From NCBI RefSeq assembly GCF_019837165.1, contig NZ_JAGYHC010000001.1:372001-436000 (forward strand): a DNA stretch of 64,000 bases, written 5' to 3'. Position numbers and translations under genes: made by a program. Below, piece after piece: positions 52,632 to 62,383 of the stretch. This stretch comes from Virgibacillus sp. NKC19-3. Lineage in GTDB: Bacteria; Bacillota; Bacilli; Bacillales; Amphibacillaceae. Each line of letters begins with the position of its first letter. Position 1 is the first letter of the stretch. The notes beneath the pieces were generated by a model that saw only the letters and a list, made by a program, of their open reading frames with translations, was not told the origin of the DNA and made no database searches.

Positions 52632-53543
52632 TTACTCTATAATCATCCAGTTTGTATTTTTTTCTAAAGTCAATTCATAATGGGAAAGCTGCACAGCTTT
52701 TGTTGTTTCATCCAAATACTTTGCTATAACCCATACCTTAATCTGATTATCTTGTTCTTGAAAAACTGGATTCATTAACTCTGAAAATGTATAGTCCTTT
52801 TGAATGGCTGGCAATGCATTGTTCTTCACGTAGTAAGCAAGTTCTTGCTCTGTAGCTGTGGGATAAGAGGAAAAAAAGGTTTCTAAAAATTGAATGACTT
52901 CTTCTGCTGTCTCGTTTTCCACCGTACCATCACTTTCTACTTGTTTAGGCGTGAAATCAGACTTATTCGGATTCTTCCATAATGTTGGATTTTGAGTAAT
53001 AATGAGATTTCCTTGTTCATCTTGATAGAGCACAATACGATAGGTTGCGTTTGTGAAAGAACTGTCTTTATCTTCTGTGATTTTTTGCTTTACAGTGTAG
53101 ACTACTGAAAAAGTATTTTCCGTTTCTTCTGTTACTGACCAAATATTTATATTTTGAACACTGGAACTTGTCGGAATATCCTCTCGAACCATTTCCGTAT
53201 TTAAGCTTTGCAATTCTTCTGTTAGATAAGCTTGAAGCTTTTCTGTTCGATCTTCCAATGCTTCGGATTCATTTTCCCACGTGTAATAGTCCTTCACAAA
53301 ATTTCGTGTGAAACTTTCAATCGCAGATGTATCTACGATATGATTTTCCACAACCTCTCTCTCATGAACTGTATGCTGATCAATCGCTGTAAAATTCTTA
53401 TAAATACCAAAGGCAAGACTGCTGATTAATAGAATCCATAAAAAGAGAACCGACTTTTTACGCTTCCCAACGGTTCTCACTTTCACCTTTTTTTCTTTTT
53501 TTAACTGTGCCTGCTTTTCTTTCTTATTAAATGGTAGTTTCAT
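52632..53543 (-). CDS. Conjugal transfer protein TcpC (Tn916 Orf13)
   Basis: 303 residues. Basic N-terminus (KKEKKVKVRTVGKRKK), one membrane helix (SVLFLWILLISSLAFGIYK) and an extracytoplasmic region with two NTF2-like (VirB8-like) domains. It is a structural subunit of the mating channel in Gram-positive type IV secretion. RBS AAGGTTGGG; 17 bases after orf14. Confidence 0.93.
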   Translation of the reverse strand: MKLPFNKKEKQAQLKKEKKVKVRTVGKRKKSVLFLWILLISSLAFGIYKNFTAIDQHTVHEREVVENHIVDTSAIESFTRNFVKDYYTWENESEALEDRTEKLQAYLTEELQSLNTEMVREDIPTSSSVQNINIWSVTEETENTFSVVYTVKQKITEDKDSSFTNATYRIVLYQDEQGNLIITQNPTLWKNPNKSDFTPKQVESDGTVENETAEEVIQFLETFFSSYPTATEQELAYYVKNNALPAIQKDYTFSELMNPVFQEQDNQIKVWVIAKYLDETTKAVQLSHYELTLEKNTNWMIIE

Positions 53544-53560
53544 GCTATCCCAACCTTTCT

Positions 53561-54601
53561 TTAGTTTTTAATACGTCCTGCACCTACGAGATGGGCTTGC
53601 CAGTAAGAAGAAGTTAAATCTGCATAGCCAATCGGATCTCCTGCATGAAACATTTGATTATTTCCGATGTAAATTCCATTATGCGTAATGTAGTTAGCAG
53701 TATTGTAAGTCGAATGAAAAAATACTAAATCTCCTGGCTTTGCTTCTGATAAGGGAATGTGTTCTGTTGCGTCATATTGTTCTTGTGCGGTTCGAGGGAG
53801 TTCAATGCCCGCCTTTCGATAGACCCATTGAGTTAAACCGCTGCAATCAAAGGAAGTATCAGGATGAGCACCGCCAAAAACATATGGGAATCCTTCATAT
53901 TTTATAGCTTCTTCCATTACTGCCTGAAAAGTGTCATCTCCAAAAGAAGGAGATTCGCTGGAATCCGTAAGGTAAGGCTGCAACAAATCTACATAAAACA
54001 TATTGCCATAGCCGTAACGCCAACCACCGTTTTTCTCTACAGCGATTGGATTAGAGTACGTCACTTTCTTTCCATTTGCTTGCTCTTTCGCAAAACTTTC
54101 CGCTAATCCAAAGCTATATCCTTTCCCATTCTTTGCTACATAATCAATAAAACCGCCACCAAAGTTATAGCTTTGTATGACGGTTTCTGTATCTAGCTCT
54201 TTTGCTTCCACTGATTGTAACAACTCTGCGAAATATTTTGTGCCTTGTTCAATCGACGCTTCTGTATCTAACGTGTTAGGTGGAAGTCCTAGCGACTCGC
54301 TGGCTTGCATAACATCTTCGGCAGTACCACCACTTTCAACTGCGATAATCGCCAGCAAGATAGGAACATGTTCGCTAATATTATATTCTTTTGCATATTT
54401 CTCTACGGTTGGCTGATGGGCTAACACATCTTCTGATAGTCCTGTGTTGTTAAGCTCATCAGAAAAACCTATATCCATAGAGGTATCGAAATCCCCATCT
54501 TCATCGGATATAAAAATGGCGACAAAAGCTAGTAAACCTAGAAATAATAAAAAGCCAATCCCTCCGACAATCAACGTGATTTTCGCTTTTAAAAACATCA
54601 T
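53561..54601 (-). CDS. Bifunctional lytic transglycosylase/NlpC-P60 hydrolase (Tn916 Orf14, CwlT-like)
   Basis: 346 residues: a membrane anchor (about 8-28), a lysozyme-like muramidase domain (PILLAIIAVESGGTAEDVMQ with the catalytic Glu), then an NlpC/P60 peptidase with Cys in SFDCSGLTQWVYRKAG and His in THNGIYIGNNQMFHAG. It opens peptidoglycan locally so that the conjugation channel can cross the wall. Overlaps orf15 by four bases. Confidence 0.95.
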   Translation of the reverse strand: MMFLKAKITLIVGGIGFLLFLGLLAFVAIFISDEDGDFDTSMDIGFSDELNNTGLSEDVLAHQPTVEKYAKEYNISEHVPILLAIIAVESGGTAEDVMQASESLGLPPNTLDTEASIEQGTKYFAELLQSVEAKELDTETVIQSYNFGGGFIDYVAKNGKGYSFGLAESFAKEQANGKKVTYSNPIAVEKNGGWRYGYGNMFYVDLLQPYLTDSSESPSFGDDTFQAVMEEAIKYEGFPYVFGGAHPDTSFDCSGLTQWVYRKAGIELPRTAQEQYDATEHIPLSEAKPGDLVFFHSTYNTANYITHNGIYIGNNQMFHAGDPIGYADLTSSYWQAHLVGAGRIKN

Positions 54602-56760
54602 CGGCGTTTCCTCCTAACCGCTTGTCGTTGTCTGGCAGCCTTTTGATTTTGTTTTGTCCGTTTTCTAGGAAGGGAAGGACGTTGAATAATCCGTTTTTCT
54701 TTGGACTGCAAAGTTTGTTTTGGTGGTCGATTAGGAATTGTTTTAGACTGTTGTTTCTTTCTTTTATAAGGTTGATTTGCTTTTTTCCTTTGATGGTTTA
54801 CTGGTTGTGTACTTTGTTTTTGTTCAGGTACTTGTTGCCTTTGTTGATCTTTAGGCAGCGTTCTTTCTTTGGAAGTTCTTTGCTTTTTCTCTTTGGTTAG
54901 AGGGGAAACAGGCTTCTTTTGTACTGTTTGTTTCTTAGGATCATTCTGTTTCATTTGTCGTTGTTCCAATGCCTGTCGTCTATCTGCAATCGTTTTTCGG
55001 TGCTTGCTTGTACGTTCCACATTTTCACGTTGCCGTTGTTCTTTGGTTTGGGACATTCCTTTCTTGAAATCCTTGCCTGGTCGTTTGAGATTTTCCTTGC
55101 CTTGTGCCACAGCGTATTTGGCAGTTGTCGGCAAGTCCTTCATTTGTTGTTTTCGATGTTGAATGTTGGAGCGTACCCGATTTTTTGTATCTAACACTTT
55201 TCCAGTGGATTGTCCGATTTTCTGACTGAATGATTTTTTCTCACTATTGTTTGATTCTTTCTGGTTTTGTTTGTTGGCTGACAAACGCTGTAAAGGACGT
55301 AAGGGAGAAAAAGAACGTTTCGATTTTCCTGATTGGCTCATCATTTTTCCGACCGCTGCTCCAGCGGTTGCTCCTGTTAAAGAGCGTCCAATGGTACGTT
55401 GTAATCGGCGAGTGCTTCGGTGAGCCATTTGTCTAGGGCGACGCATAACACTTCGCCCAACTTGTTGGCTATCATTGCTCTGTAAGTTGAACATACTCAT
55501 GATGTCACCGAGTTTCATATAAATACCAGCAAAGGTGACGATTTGTAGAAACGCAATTAAGAAAAATGGATACGAACTGGTTAAGCTGTATAACATGGAT
55601 GAAATACTAAAAGCAACGGTCATGACGAGCGTAATGCCAGCCCGTAACATAATGACGTTAAAGAGCTTCATAATCGCTTGCTTTCCCATATTTTCAAAGC
55701 TGGGAATCATGGAAAGTAGAAAACTGATAGGAAGAAAAATCGCAAACACAATAAACAAGAGCTGGGAGAAAATCATCATACCTGACAAGAGAAACACAAA
55801 AATCGAAATACCGATATTGAATAGAAATAAGAAAAAGACCATCCCTAAACGTGTGGTGGTCTTTGTAATCGTTAAATTCTTATTATCATGATCTTCAATC
55901 TCTGCTTTCACGATATTTTCACGTGTTTTTCCATTTCGCTCATCTGGACTGGTAGATACCAAAGCGTCTACTCGATCTTCGCCAATCGCTTCTTTATCCG
56001 AATTATTAAACTGTAACAACATCCACGGCTGCTCTACTTGAATGGAAAACAGATTATTTCGTATCATATCGACACTATCTTTTCCTCGACTATCGGAACT
56101 AGGCATAAGCATTTTTGCTCCTAAATCAAGGGCTGCTTCGCTTACATCTGCCGAAAAATCATTAATTTTAGTCACATACGTTGGAGCATAAGCAATAAAA
56201 GACGCTGACAAAATAAAAACGACCAAAAAGTTAATCACAGCTCGCATAGCTTTCGTGGTTTCTTGTTTCAACAACCCTGTATAGGCGACATAGATTCCTA
56301 TGATTAAAAGAAAGAGAAGCAAGAATCCGACATAAAAGCCATCTTCACCAAACCCCTGTGATGTGATTCCAGCTAAAGTCTGCATGTTTTTACCGATTGC
56401 GTTGGCGGTTTCCGAGATGAAATCAAGAGAATAGGCTTGTTGTACCAAATAGCCAGTGGCATTGGATAGATAGAGATTAATAATCCAAATAAAGTTGGTA
56501 ATTGTGTATAAGCCATACATGACTTGTTTTCCAATCCCATCATCCCAATTCCACGGCAGCCAATCCCAACCGCTATCTACATAAAAATCTAACTGGTAAT
56601 GGTCAAGGGGATAAAGCGAATAAAGATTATCTTCGGAAACCGTATCGTCCACCAAGCCAGCAGCTTGTGTAACCGTAAGCAGAGAAAGAAACAATAAAAA
56701 AATGACCGCACTTAGGAGTACCGCCATCAGAATGATCTTTTTTAGTTTTTGTTTATCCAT
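54598..56760 (-). CDS. VirB6-like polytopic transfer protein (Tn916 Orf15)
   Basis: 720 residues from ATG 56760, where the MDKQKLKKIILMAVLLSAVI helix begins; a longer frame to 56883 overlaps orf16. About eight membrane helices in residues 1-430, then a long, very basic, Gln/Lys/Arg-rich cytoplasmic tail (for example KKQQSKTIPNRPPKQTLQ) that may contact DNA or the ATPases. It forms the inner-membrane part of the channel. Confidence 0.92.
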   Translation of the reverse strand: MDKQKLKKIILMAVLLSAVIFLLFLSLLTVTQAAGLVDDTVSEDNLYSLYPLDHYQLDFYVDSGWDWLPWNWDDGIGKQVMYGLYTITNFIWIINLYLSNATGYLVQQAYSLDFISETANAIGKNMQTLAGITSQGFGEDGFYVGFLLLFLLIIGIYVAYTGLLKQETTKAMRAVINFLVVFILSASFIAYAPTYVTKINDFSADVSEAALDLGAKMLMPSSDSRGKDSVDMIRNNLFSIQVEQPWMLLQFNNSDKEAIGEDRVDALVSTSPDERNGKTRENIVKAEIEDHDNKNLTITKTTTRLGMVFFLFLFNIGISIFVFLLSGMMIFSQLLFIVFAIFLPISFLLSMIPSFENMGKQAIMKLFNVIMLRAGITLVMTVAFSISSMLYSLTSSYPFFLIAFLQIVTFAGIYMKLGDIMSMFNLQSNDSQQVGRSVMRRPRQMAHRSTRRLQRTIGRSLTGATAGAAVGKMMSQSGKSKRSFSPLRPLQRLSANKQNQKESNNSEKKSFSQKIGQSTGKVLDTKNRVRSNIQHRKQQMKDLPTTAKYAVAQGKENLKRPGKDFKKGMSQTKEQRQRENVERTSKHRKTIADRRQALEQRQMKQNDPKKQTVQKKPVSPLTKEKKQRTSKERTLPKDQQRQQVPEQKQSTQPVNHQRKKANQPYKRKKQQSKTIPNRPPKQTLQSKEKRIIQRPSLPRKRTKQNQKAARQRQAVRRKRR

Positions 56761-56764
56761 TTTC

Positions 56765-59221
56765 TCACTGCCTTTCTGCGACAGGCGGGCGAGTGTCAAA
56801 GGCGTCAAATAAATCTTTAAAAACAGGGTGTACCTGAATAATCCCAACACGCCCGTATAAATCCTGCATGAGACATTGACCATTTTCCAGCTCTCTCAGC
56901 CGTCTTTGATTTTCTTCATCTTCGGAATCGACACCAAAGAATTGCAATGTTTTCTTAATTTCTGTCATATCTCTGGAACGGAAGGCAAACTTCACCCCAA
57001 TATTATTTTTGAGCTTTTCATCGGTTAAATCTGACGAGTTTTGCGTAACAAAGTAGACCCCAGCATTCATCGCACGACCAGCTCGTACCAGTTTATTAGA
57101 GAGTGTTTTTCCTTGAGCGATTTGAAGGAACGCCCATGCTTCGTCTAAGTCTACAATCTTGAAAATACTGCGGTCAGAATGAATAAAGTCGAGAGCAAAC
57201 GTAGAAATAATAATCATCATGGCAACACTTAAAAGCTCCATTGTCGTGTATTCTTCAAAACTGGTTTCTGCGTCAGGTAAGACTAAATCTGCCACCTGTA
57301 TAATATTGAGTTGCTTCTCTAAACTAATCGAGTTTTGAACCGTTCCATCGGAAAAGAGTAAATGTGCGAAATCATAATCCGTAAAACTTTCGATATGGTC
57401 AGCAATCGTGGCAGCGAGTGGGTTAGGATCACTCCTTAGCTCTTGAATGACCAGAAGCAATCCTCGTTCTTCTTGTTGACCAACCGCTCGAATCGCTTTT
57501 CGCAAAACAGGAAACTTGTCACCGTCCCGACTGGATATGCCTGTTAAAAACGTAAGAATATCAATGGCTAGGCTCTCTGAATCCTTCTTGTTTTTCATAA
57601 TAACGTAAGGGTCAAGCAATCCCTTGTTATCTTCATCGCTTGTAAGATTAACGATATTAATTTCTTCGGCAATATCAGGCAAAGTTTCTTTCCAATTTCC
57701 ACGTTCAGATTTAGGGTCAACGATGAGTGCTTGACCACCAAAAAGTACCGAATAATAGACAAGCAGATTGTTAGAAAAAGATTTTCCACCTCCAAGCGAA
57801 CCCAAGAAGGCAGAAGCTAACGCATTCGTCACTGATCCTTGTACCCCCTGACTGGCAAGACTAGGGTTCAAATAGACATTACGCCCTGTATCTAAATTGT
57901 AGCCAAAATAAATACCTTCCGTTTCGCCTAACATTTGTGTTGCTCCAAATCCAAGTCCTGCAAGAAAATCAGAAGTTACATACTGGATATAATCGTTCAT
58001 GTACCTTCTACTGGAAGGAATAAATTCACCATGTAAGCCCAGCATGTCACCAAATGGACGAACAAGTTTGACGTTTAAATCATCGTAAAAATCTTTCACC
58101 TCATTACACCGTTGTTTTAGCTCATCTAAGTTAGAAGCTGATACTCGAATGACATAGCTTAATTTATACATGGATTCCTTTGTTTGATCGAGTACATCTT
58201 CTAATTCACTGACTTGTTCTAAGGCTTCTAATACATTACTGCCCGTTTCATTATCGGATTCTGCCGCATGATTATCTAAGTCTTGCAGCTCTTTCTTTTT
58301 ATTTCTTACCGTTGTCAACGCCTTTTTATTGGTGACGATTTCTACCTGCATAGAGGTATCAATCGGAAAATCAAACTGTTGTTGCTGGTAATAGAAAATT
58401 TCATCAGAGGGAAACTCCAAGTCTCCTACAATGGAATTAATGGTAAAGTAAGCAGCATACGTCGTTTGTTCTTCCTGATCCAATTTAATATAGCGTTGAC
58501 TTTCCGTAATTAAACAACGAGTGGGCTTAATCAAATCAAACTGCTTCACATAGGTTTCTTTTTCACCTTTTTCATAAGCAAGTTCATAGGTATAATCCTC
58601 AAATGCAATCCCTGATTGTCCATGAAGGTGTTCAATTAAATACCCTATATCATCTTTCGTTAATGGACGTACTTTAAAGCGTTTAGCAATTTTATTTTGT
58701 AATAAAGATTCCATTTTCAAAAACCGTTCGATTTCAGCATGGGGCATGGAAACAAAGTCTCCCATGACATGATGATTCACATCTCGAATAAAACTGGAAA
58801 GAGAGGATGTCACCGATTTTCCCATCGACTTGATACTGACTTCTTCTTCATTCAATAGTAATTTAAAACCGATGAAGAAACGATAATCCACTTGATGTTC
58901 GCCCAGCATAGAGGTAAGTGCTTCTGTCTGGTCGTCAATCCGTTCATAGGCTACTTCTTGTAATCTTCCAGTCACTTGTTCTTTACTTCGCTCTTGTACA
59001 GTACGAATGCTGCTTTCCGTACTGATTTGTAAGGCATGTATTTTCCCATCCTGATTCTGTGCAATCAGTTGCCGAAAGTGGTCATGCACCTGTATTTTTT
59101 CATCTTCTGAAAGAAAAGAATAGTTATATGGCAATAACTCATAGTACGCAAAAGTTTCTCCGTCATGATTAAAGACCAAATTATTTTCGATATACTTAAT
59201 CGGATAGCTCATATTTGCCAC
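56765..59221 (-). CDS. VirB4-like conjugation ATPase (Tn916 Orf16)
   Basis: 818 residues. N-terminal VirB4/CagE domain, C-terminal ATPase with Walker A LGSLGGGKSFSNNLL (about 455), Walker B FKIVDLDEAWAFL, and the VTQNSSDL sensor. It powers channel assembly and DNA passage. Four bases separate it from orf15; its start overlaps the end of orf17. Confidence 0.95.
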   Translation of the reverse strand: MANMSYPIKYIENNLVFNHDGETFAYYELLPYNYSFLSEDEKIQVHDHFRQLIAQNQDGKIHALQISTESSIRTVQERSKEQVTGRLQEVAYERIDDQTEALTSMLGEHQVDYRFFIGFKLLLNEEEVSIKSMGKSVTSSLSSFIRDVNHHVMGDFVSMPHAEIERFLKMESLLQNKIAKRFKVRPLTKDDIGYLIEHLHGQSGIAFEDYTYELAYEKGEKETYVKQFDLIKPTRCLITESQRYIKLDQEEQTTYAAYFTINSIVGDLEFPSDEIFYYQQQQFDFPIDTSMQVEIVTNKKALTTVRNKKKELQDLDNHAAESDNETGSNVLEALEQVSELEDVLDQTKESMYKLSYVIRVSASNLDELKQRCNEVKDFYDDLNVKLVRPFGDMLGLHGEFIPSSRRYMNDYIQYVTSDFLAGLGFGATQMLGETEGIYFGYNLDTGRNVYLNPSLASQGVQGSVTNALASAFLGSLGGGKSFSNNLLVYYSVLFGGQALIVDPKSERGNWKETLPDIAEEINIVNLTSDEDNKGLLDPYVIMKNKKDSESLAIDILTFLTGISSRDGDKFPVLRKAIRAVGQQEERGLLLVIQELRSDPNPLAATIADHIESFTDYDFAHLLFSDGTVQNSISLEKQLNIIQVADLVLPDAETSFEEYTTMELLSVAMMIIISTFALDFIHSDRSIFKIVDLDEAWAFLQIAQGKTLSNKLVRAGRAMNAGVYFVTQNSSDLTDEKLKNNIGVKFAFRSRDMTEIKKTLQFFGVDSEDEENQRRLRELENGQCLMQDLYGRVGIIQVHPVFKDLFDAFDTRPPVAERQ

Positions 59222-59588
59222 TCCTTACTGCGGTTATTTGTTCCTCAAAGGTCTGTTTTTGAAGTTTAACTGGCTTCCCTGCGTAAGTGACTTTTGAGCG
59301 AATCCAATAAGTTAACACAGATTTAAGAAACCCATAAGGCTTTTTACCGTCAAAACTTTTTTTACTCATAATCCACGTCAAAGCCACTGGAACACCAACA
59401 TATTTTAGTAATGCACCGTCAATCAAAGAGAGTGGAGGGAGGTTTCCCAATAACATGACCACTAAAAGGGATAATACAAACCAAGTCATCTGATTAAAGG
59501 TAACGGGAAAAGGCAGCCGAAAATCGTTAATCGCATAAATAACTTTTTCCACTGACCAGATTCTTGTGTAGCTTTTTAATTTCTTCAA
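59196..59588 (-). CDS. TcpE-family membrane protein (Tn916 Orf17)
   Basis: 130 residues from TTG (RBS AAAGGA). Two central membrane helices (VTFNQMTWFVLSLLVVMLLG; IDGALLKYVGVPVALTWIMS) in an otherwise basic protein. Small component of the transfer apparatus. Overlaps orf16 by 26 bases. Confidence 0.9.
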   Translation of the reverse strand: MKKLKSYTRIWSVEKVIYAINDFRLPFPVTFNQMTWFVLSLLVVMLLGNLPPLSLIDGALLKYVGVPVALTWIMSKKSFDGKKPYGFLKSVLTYWIRSKVTYAGKPVKLQKQTFEEQITAVRSGKYELSD

Positions 59589-59647
59589 TCCAATTCATCC
59601 TTTCCAAAGAAAGAAGCAGCCTGTGATGAAACAAGCTGCTTATCCGT

Positions 59648-60148
59648 TTATCCGACATATTCAAATACCCCATGATTGGTAACAAGAAAATTCGCTCCAA
59701 TCTCAAGGTCACGTCCATAGGCTTGATAATCAATATAATTTTGTAAATGAACGGGGACTTCTCCATATGAGCCTGATTCTTCTATTAAATACCTTGCAAC
59801 ATCTTCCATGCTGTCACAGTCAGAGTAACAAATAATATCATCTTGATTTTCTAAAACTTCTTCCACACTATTAAACCAATAACCCTGAATTTCCGAAAGA
59901 GCGTCATACAAGGGAGTTCCTTCAATTTCTTGTACCATGTCACATAAGCGATTGATTTCAGATATGGGTGTATATTCATGCACTTCAAAAGGAAGCTCAT
60001 AGTCATGAATAGCTATTTCCTCATATTCGTCATTTAAGCCAATTCGTTCTTTTACTTCCTCCATATCAATAGGTGGGGCAAACCAAGCTCCAACCAATTC
60101 ACCTTCTGTATACTTCCCAAGATTCGCTATATAGACTTGCATGTCCAT
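59648..60148 (-). CDS. ardA: ArdA antirestriction protein (Tn916 Orf18)
   Basis: 166 residues, strongly acidic, with the ArdA pattern: VYIANLGKYTEGELVGAWFA, then EEIAIHDYELPF and the C-terminal antirestriction stretch SMEDVARYLIEESG. It mimics B-form DNA and blocks type I restriction enzymes when the element enters a new host. Confidence 0.96.
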   Translation of the reverse strand: MDMQVYIANLGKYTEGELVGAWFAPPIDMEEVKERIGLNDEYEEIAIHDYELPFEVHEYTPISEINRLCDMVQEIEGTPLYDALSEIQGYWFNSVEEVLENQDDIICYSDCDSMEDVARYLIEESGSYGEVPVHLQNYIDYQAYGRDLEIGANFLVTNHGVFEYVG

Positions 60149-60314
60149 TGGTTATCACGTCCTTTTATAAAAATAGCCATAAAAAAAGCACCTGCAAGAT
60201 GTTTGCTGGTACATAAAATAGGCTTGTTAATCCCTTCCGCACTCCCGTTTGGATCACCCGTTTTTTATGAAACATAAGAAGAACACTTATCTTTCATAAA
60301 AGAACGGGTACAAT
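60149..60314 (-). other. Intergenic hairpin between orf19 and ardA
   Basis: TTTTATGAAA-type and TTTCATAAAA-type arms around 60262-60302 pair, with ACCCGTTTTTT adjoining; it resembles an attenuator or internal terminator. No gene is seen. Confidence 0.4.
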
Positions 60315-60536
60315 TTAAGCTCCAATGATTCGATTGAACAGGTTTAATAGTACATCCTTCACACCAGCTGCATTAAAGACCAATCCGACAGCTACTAATG
60401 CAATCACTAAAAAGCCAATCAGTTTTGAAAACTCTCGTTTGAATCCTAAATAAATCCCAATGACCACAATTGCCATTAACACTAGAGATTGTGCGTTGTC
60501 TAAAAACCAGTTATATAAATTTTGTCCAAAATTCAT
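60315..60536 (-). CDS. Small membrane protein (Tn916 Orf19)
   Basis: 73 residues with two membrane helices (LVLMAIVVIGIYLGFKREFS; LIGFLVIALVAVGLVFNAAG). Matches TcpD-like subunits found between relaxase and ArdA genes in this element family. RBS AAAGGAGCC. Confidence 0.9.
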   Translation of the reverse strand: MNFGQNLYNWFLDNAQSLVLMAIVVIGIYLGFKREFSKLIGFLVIALVAVGLVFNAAGVKDVLLNLFNRIIGA

Positions 60537-60551
60537 GTATGTGGCTCCTTT

Positions 60552-61754
60552 CTATATTTCATCTTTTAAAATCCGAATCACATCTTCGGTCGGCATTGCC
60601 TGCTGCATAAGCAATTTTTGATGACGTTTTGTTAAGGTTGCCTGTTTCAACATGTCATTCATGATATTTGTTTGATTGACTTCATCCAGCTTCGTTGCCA
60701 GTTTCCAAGTGGGTGCGACCTGTCTTGCCAGCCAACGTAATGTTTTATCAAACGTATAGGGTTCAGGTTTTGTGGTTAACGATATTTTTCGGTTTTCTCC
60801 TAAATCTAAGAAACGCTGCCATGCTGCATTCATTTTCCAATCACTGCGACGCTTCTTTTCGTCTTTGTCTACAAAACGAATATAGCGATTGATGATTGAT
60901 AAAGCGGTTCGTCCAGCGTCCTCAAAGCTCATTAAATCAACAATTGCATGATAGGCACGATCATTTTTCAATCGGATTTCTAAGCGGTTTTTCACGTCTG
61001 TATCTTCCAGTGAAATACCATATTTAACGAATTGTTCATAGTCCTTCTCATAGAGACAAAAATATACGTCACTTTTTAATGAGCCGATATATAGGCTGTT
61101 TCCCATATCAGGTTTATCTTCACCATGTACCAAATCCCCAGAACGATAGCTTTTAAAGCTACGGAAAACAGAAATACATTCCTCGTTATGACATTTGTTT
61201 GTGAGAAAGGAAATATCTAATATGCCTGTCTTATCATTTATCGCAAGGTCAATACGCTTAAATACGCCACCGATACGAAATACATCGACAAAGAAATCAA
61301 ACCATGTTCGCTGTTGGGCGAGTAGAAAATTTTCAAACTGGCGACATCCTTTTCCTTTTAATTCAAGTAGACAACCTTTGTCCTCATCAGGCGAAACCAT
61401 GACGACAATATCGCCAAAGACATATTGTTCAAGATACGAATAAAAAGCATAATCCTCATGTAACATGTATTCCATTTTCAACTGTAAAATATCTTCAATG
61501 ACTGGAATCGGGTCAGTAGTGATAAATCGAATCCGCACATAATCAAATAAAATTTCAAGTGGTGCGTCTGGATTAAATTGTTCCAGCACCTCAAACAAAG
61601 CATTTTGTAGGGAATCGGAAGGAGTTACTTTTCCTGTTTCTATTTCGCTAATATACTGTCTTGTCACGCCAACATGTACTGCCAGTTTGTTTTGTGATAC
61701 ACCGTATTCTAGCCGTTTTTCTTTTAATGCTTGATACCAAAGTATTTGATTCAT
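60552..61754 (-). CDS. MobT relaxase (Tn916 Orf20)
   Basis: 400 residues from ATG 61754 (GGGAGG seven bases upstream). N-terminal Cro/CI helix-turn-helix (EYGVSQNKLAVHVGVTRQYI) then a Rep_trans/RCR-type initiation domain with DLAINDKTGILDI and a C-terminal region with tyrosines typical of MOB-T. It nicks the adjacent oriT and can also start rolling-circle replication of the excised circle. Confidence 0.94.
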   Translation of the reverse strand: MNQILWYQALKEKRLEYGVSQNKLAVHVGVTRQYISEIETGKVTPSDSLQNALFEVLEQFNPDAPLEILFDYVRIRFITTDPIPVIEDILQLKMEYMLHEDYAFYSYLEQYVFGDIVVMVSPDEDKGCLLELKGKGCRQFENFLLAQQRTWFDFFVDVFRIGGVFKRIDLAINDKTGILDISFLTNKCHNEECISVFRSFKSYRSGDLVHGEDKPDMGNSLYIGSLKSDVYFCLYEKDYEQFVKYGISLEDTDVKNRLEIRLKNDRAYHAIVDLMSFEDAGRTALSIINRYIRFVDKDEKKRRSDWKMNAAWQRFLDLGENRKISLTTKPEPYTFDKTLRWLARQVAPTWKLATKLDEVNQTNIMNDMLKQATLTKRHQKLLMQQAMPTEDVIRILKDEI

Positions 61755-61879
61755 TTGCATTCCTCCCAACTCAAAAAAGATGTCAACTGGAGCTTAAAAT
61801 CTGACATCTTTGTGATACACTCCAAACCTTTGTGCCATCAGGTGTCAAGGCACTTTTGTAATGGTTTCCTATTGTTTTT

Positions 61880-61950
61880 CTACCCCCCTGTTAGAAACGG
61901 GGGGTTAATACGGGGCAGGGCAAGCCCTGCCCGACAAAGACGGAACTTAC
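61880..61950. other. oriT: Origin of transfer (oriT)
   Basis: Between relaxase and coupling-protein genes. CCCCCC-TGTTAGAAA-CGGGGGG and GGGCAGGGC-AA-GCCCTGCCC are perfect hairpins separated by TTAATAC. The C6...TGTTAGA...G6 composition parallels the Tn916 oriT nick region (CCCCCCGTATCTAACAGG by memory). Nick position not assigned. Confidence 0.7.
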
Positions 61951-62378
61951 GGTTGGAGACCGTAAAACCCGTCTTTGTCGTCTGGTTTGGTTAATCCTTG
62001 TATTCCCGTATAAATAATCACAAAGTCAATCTCTGGTTCTAAAGGTTCCTGTATAATCACTTCTGATAAAGTATCACGTTTGAATGAATCTCTATCAAAC
62101 ATCTGAAATCGGTAATGAATATTTCTGCTGGTTATGCTGTGGCGACTTTCTAATCGCATTCTAAATTTGAACGGTGGCTTTTTTACCTCCCGAATAATTT
62201 CATCAATCAGGTTATCTATTTTTGAGTAAAATCGTGCTTTGGGATTGACAGTAAAATCTTTATATCGGTCAATGATAGTTTGATCACAATCTACTGTGAA
62301 CTGGTCTGTATTTAAACAAAGGCAAAGGATACAGTTTTCAGTTGGTGTATGATAAACCTCCAATTTTTTAATATCCAT
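61947..62378 (-). CDS. Hypothetical transfer-region protein
   Basis: 143 residues: KKLEVYHTPTENCILCLCLN near the start, a central basic helix region (YSKIDNLIDEIIREVKKPPF) and an acidic end. No signal peptide or membrane helix. It lies between coupling protein and oriT, five bases from the former, a place with no counterpart in the Tn916 backbone as I recall it. Function unknown; the coding end reaches the oriT hairpin. Confidence 0.75.
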   Translation of the reverse strand: MDIKKLEVYHTPTENCILCLCLNTDQFTVDCDQTIIDRYKDFTVNPKARFYSKIDNLIDEIIREVKKPPFKFRMRLESRHSITSRNIHYRFQMFDRDSFKRDTLSEVIIQEPLEPEIDFVIIYTGIQGLTKPDDKDGFYGLQP

Positions 62379-62383
62379 TTTTC

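Noticed and set aside
54622-55436. Plus-strand Phe/Leu/Cys-rich frames
   Set aside because: Complement of the Lys/Gln/Arg-rich tail of the Orf15-like protein.
59527-59766. 79-codon minus-strand frame
   Set aside because: Overlaps the ends of ardA and orf17 in another frame, without an RBS.
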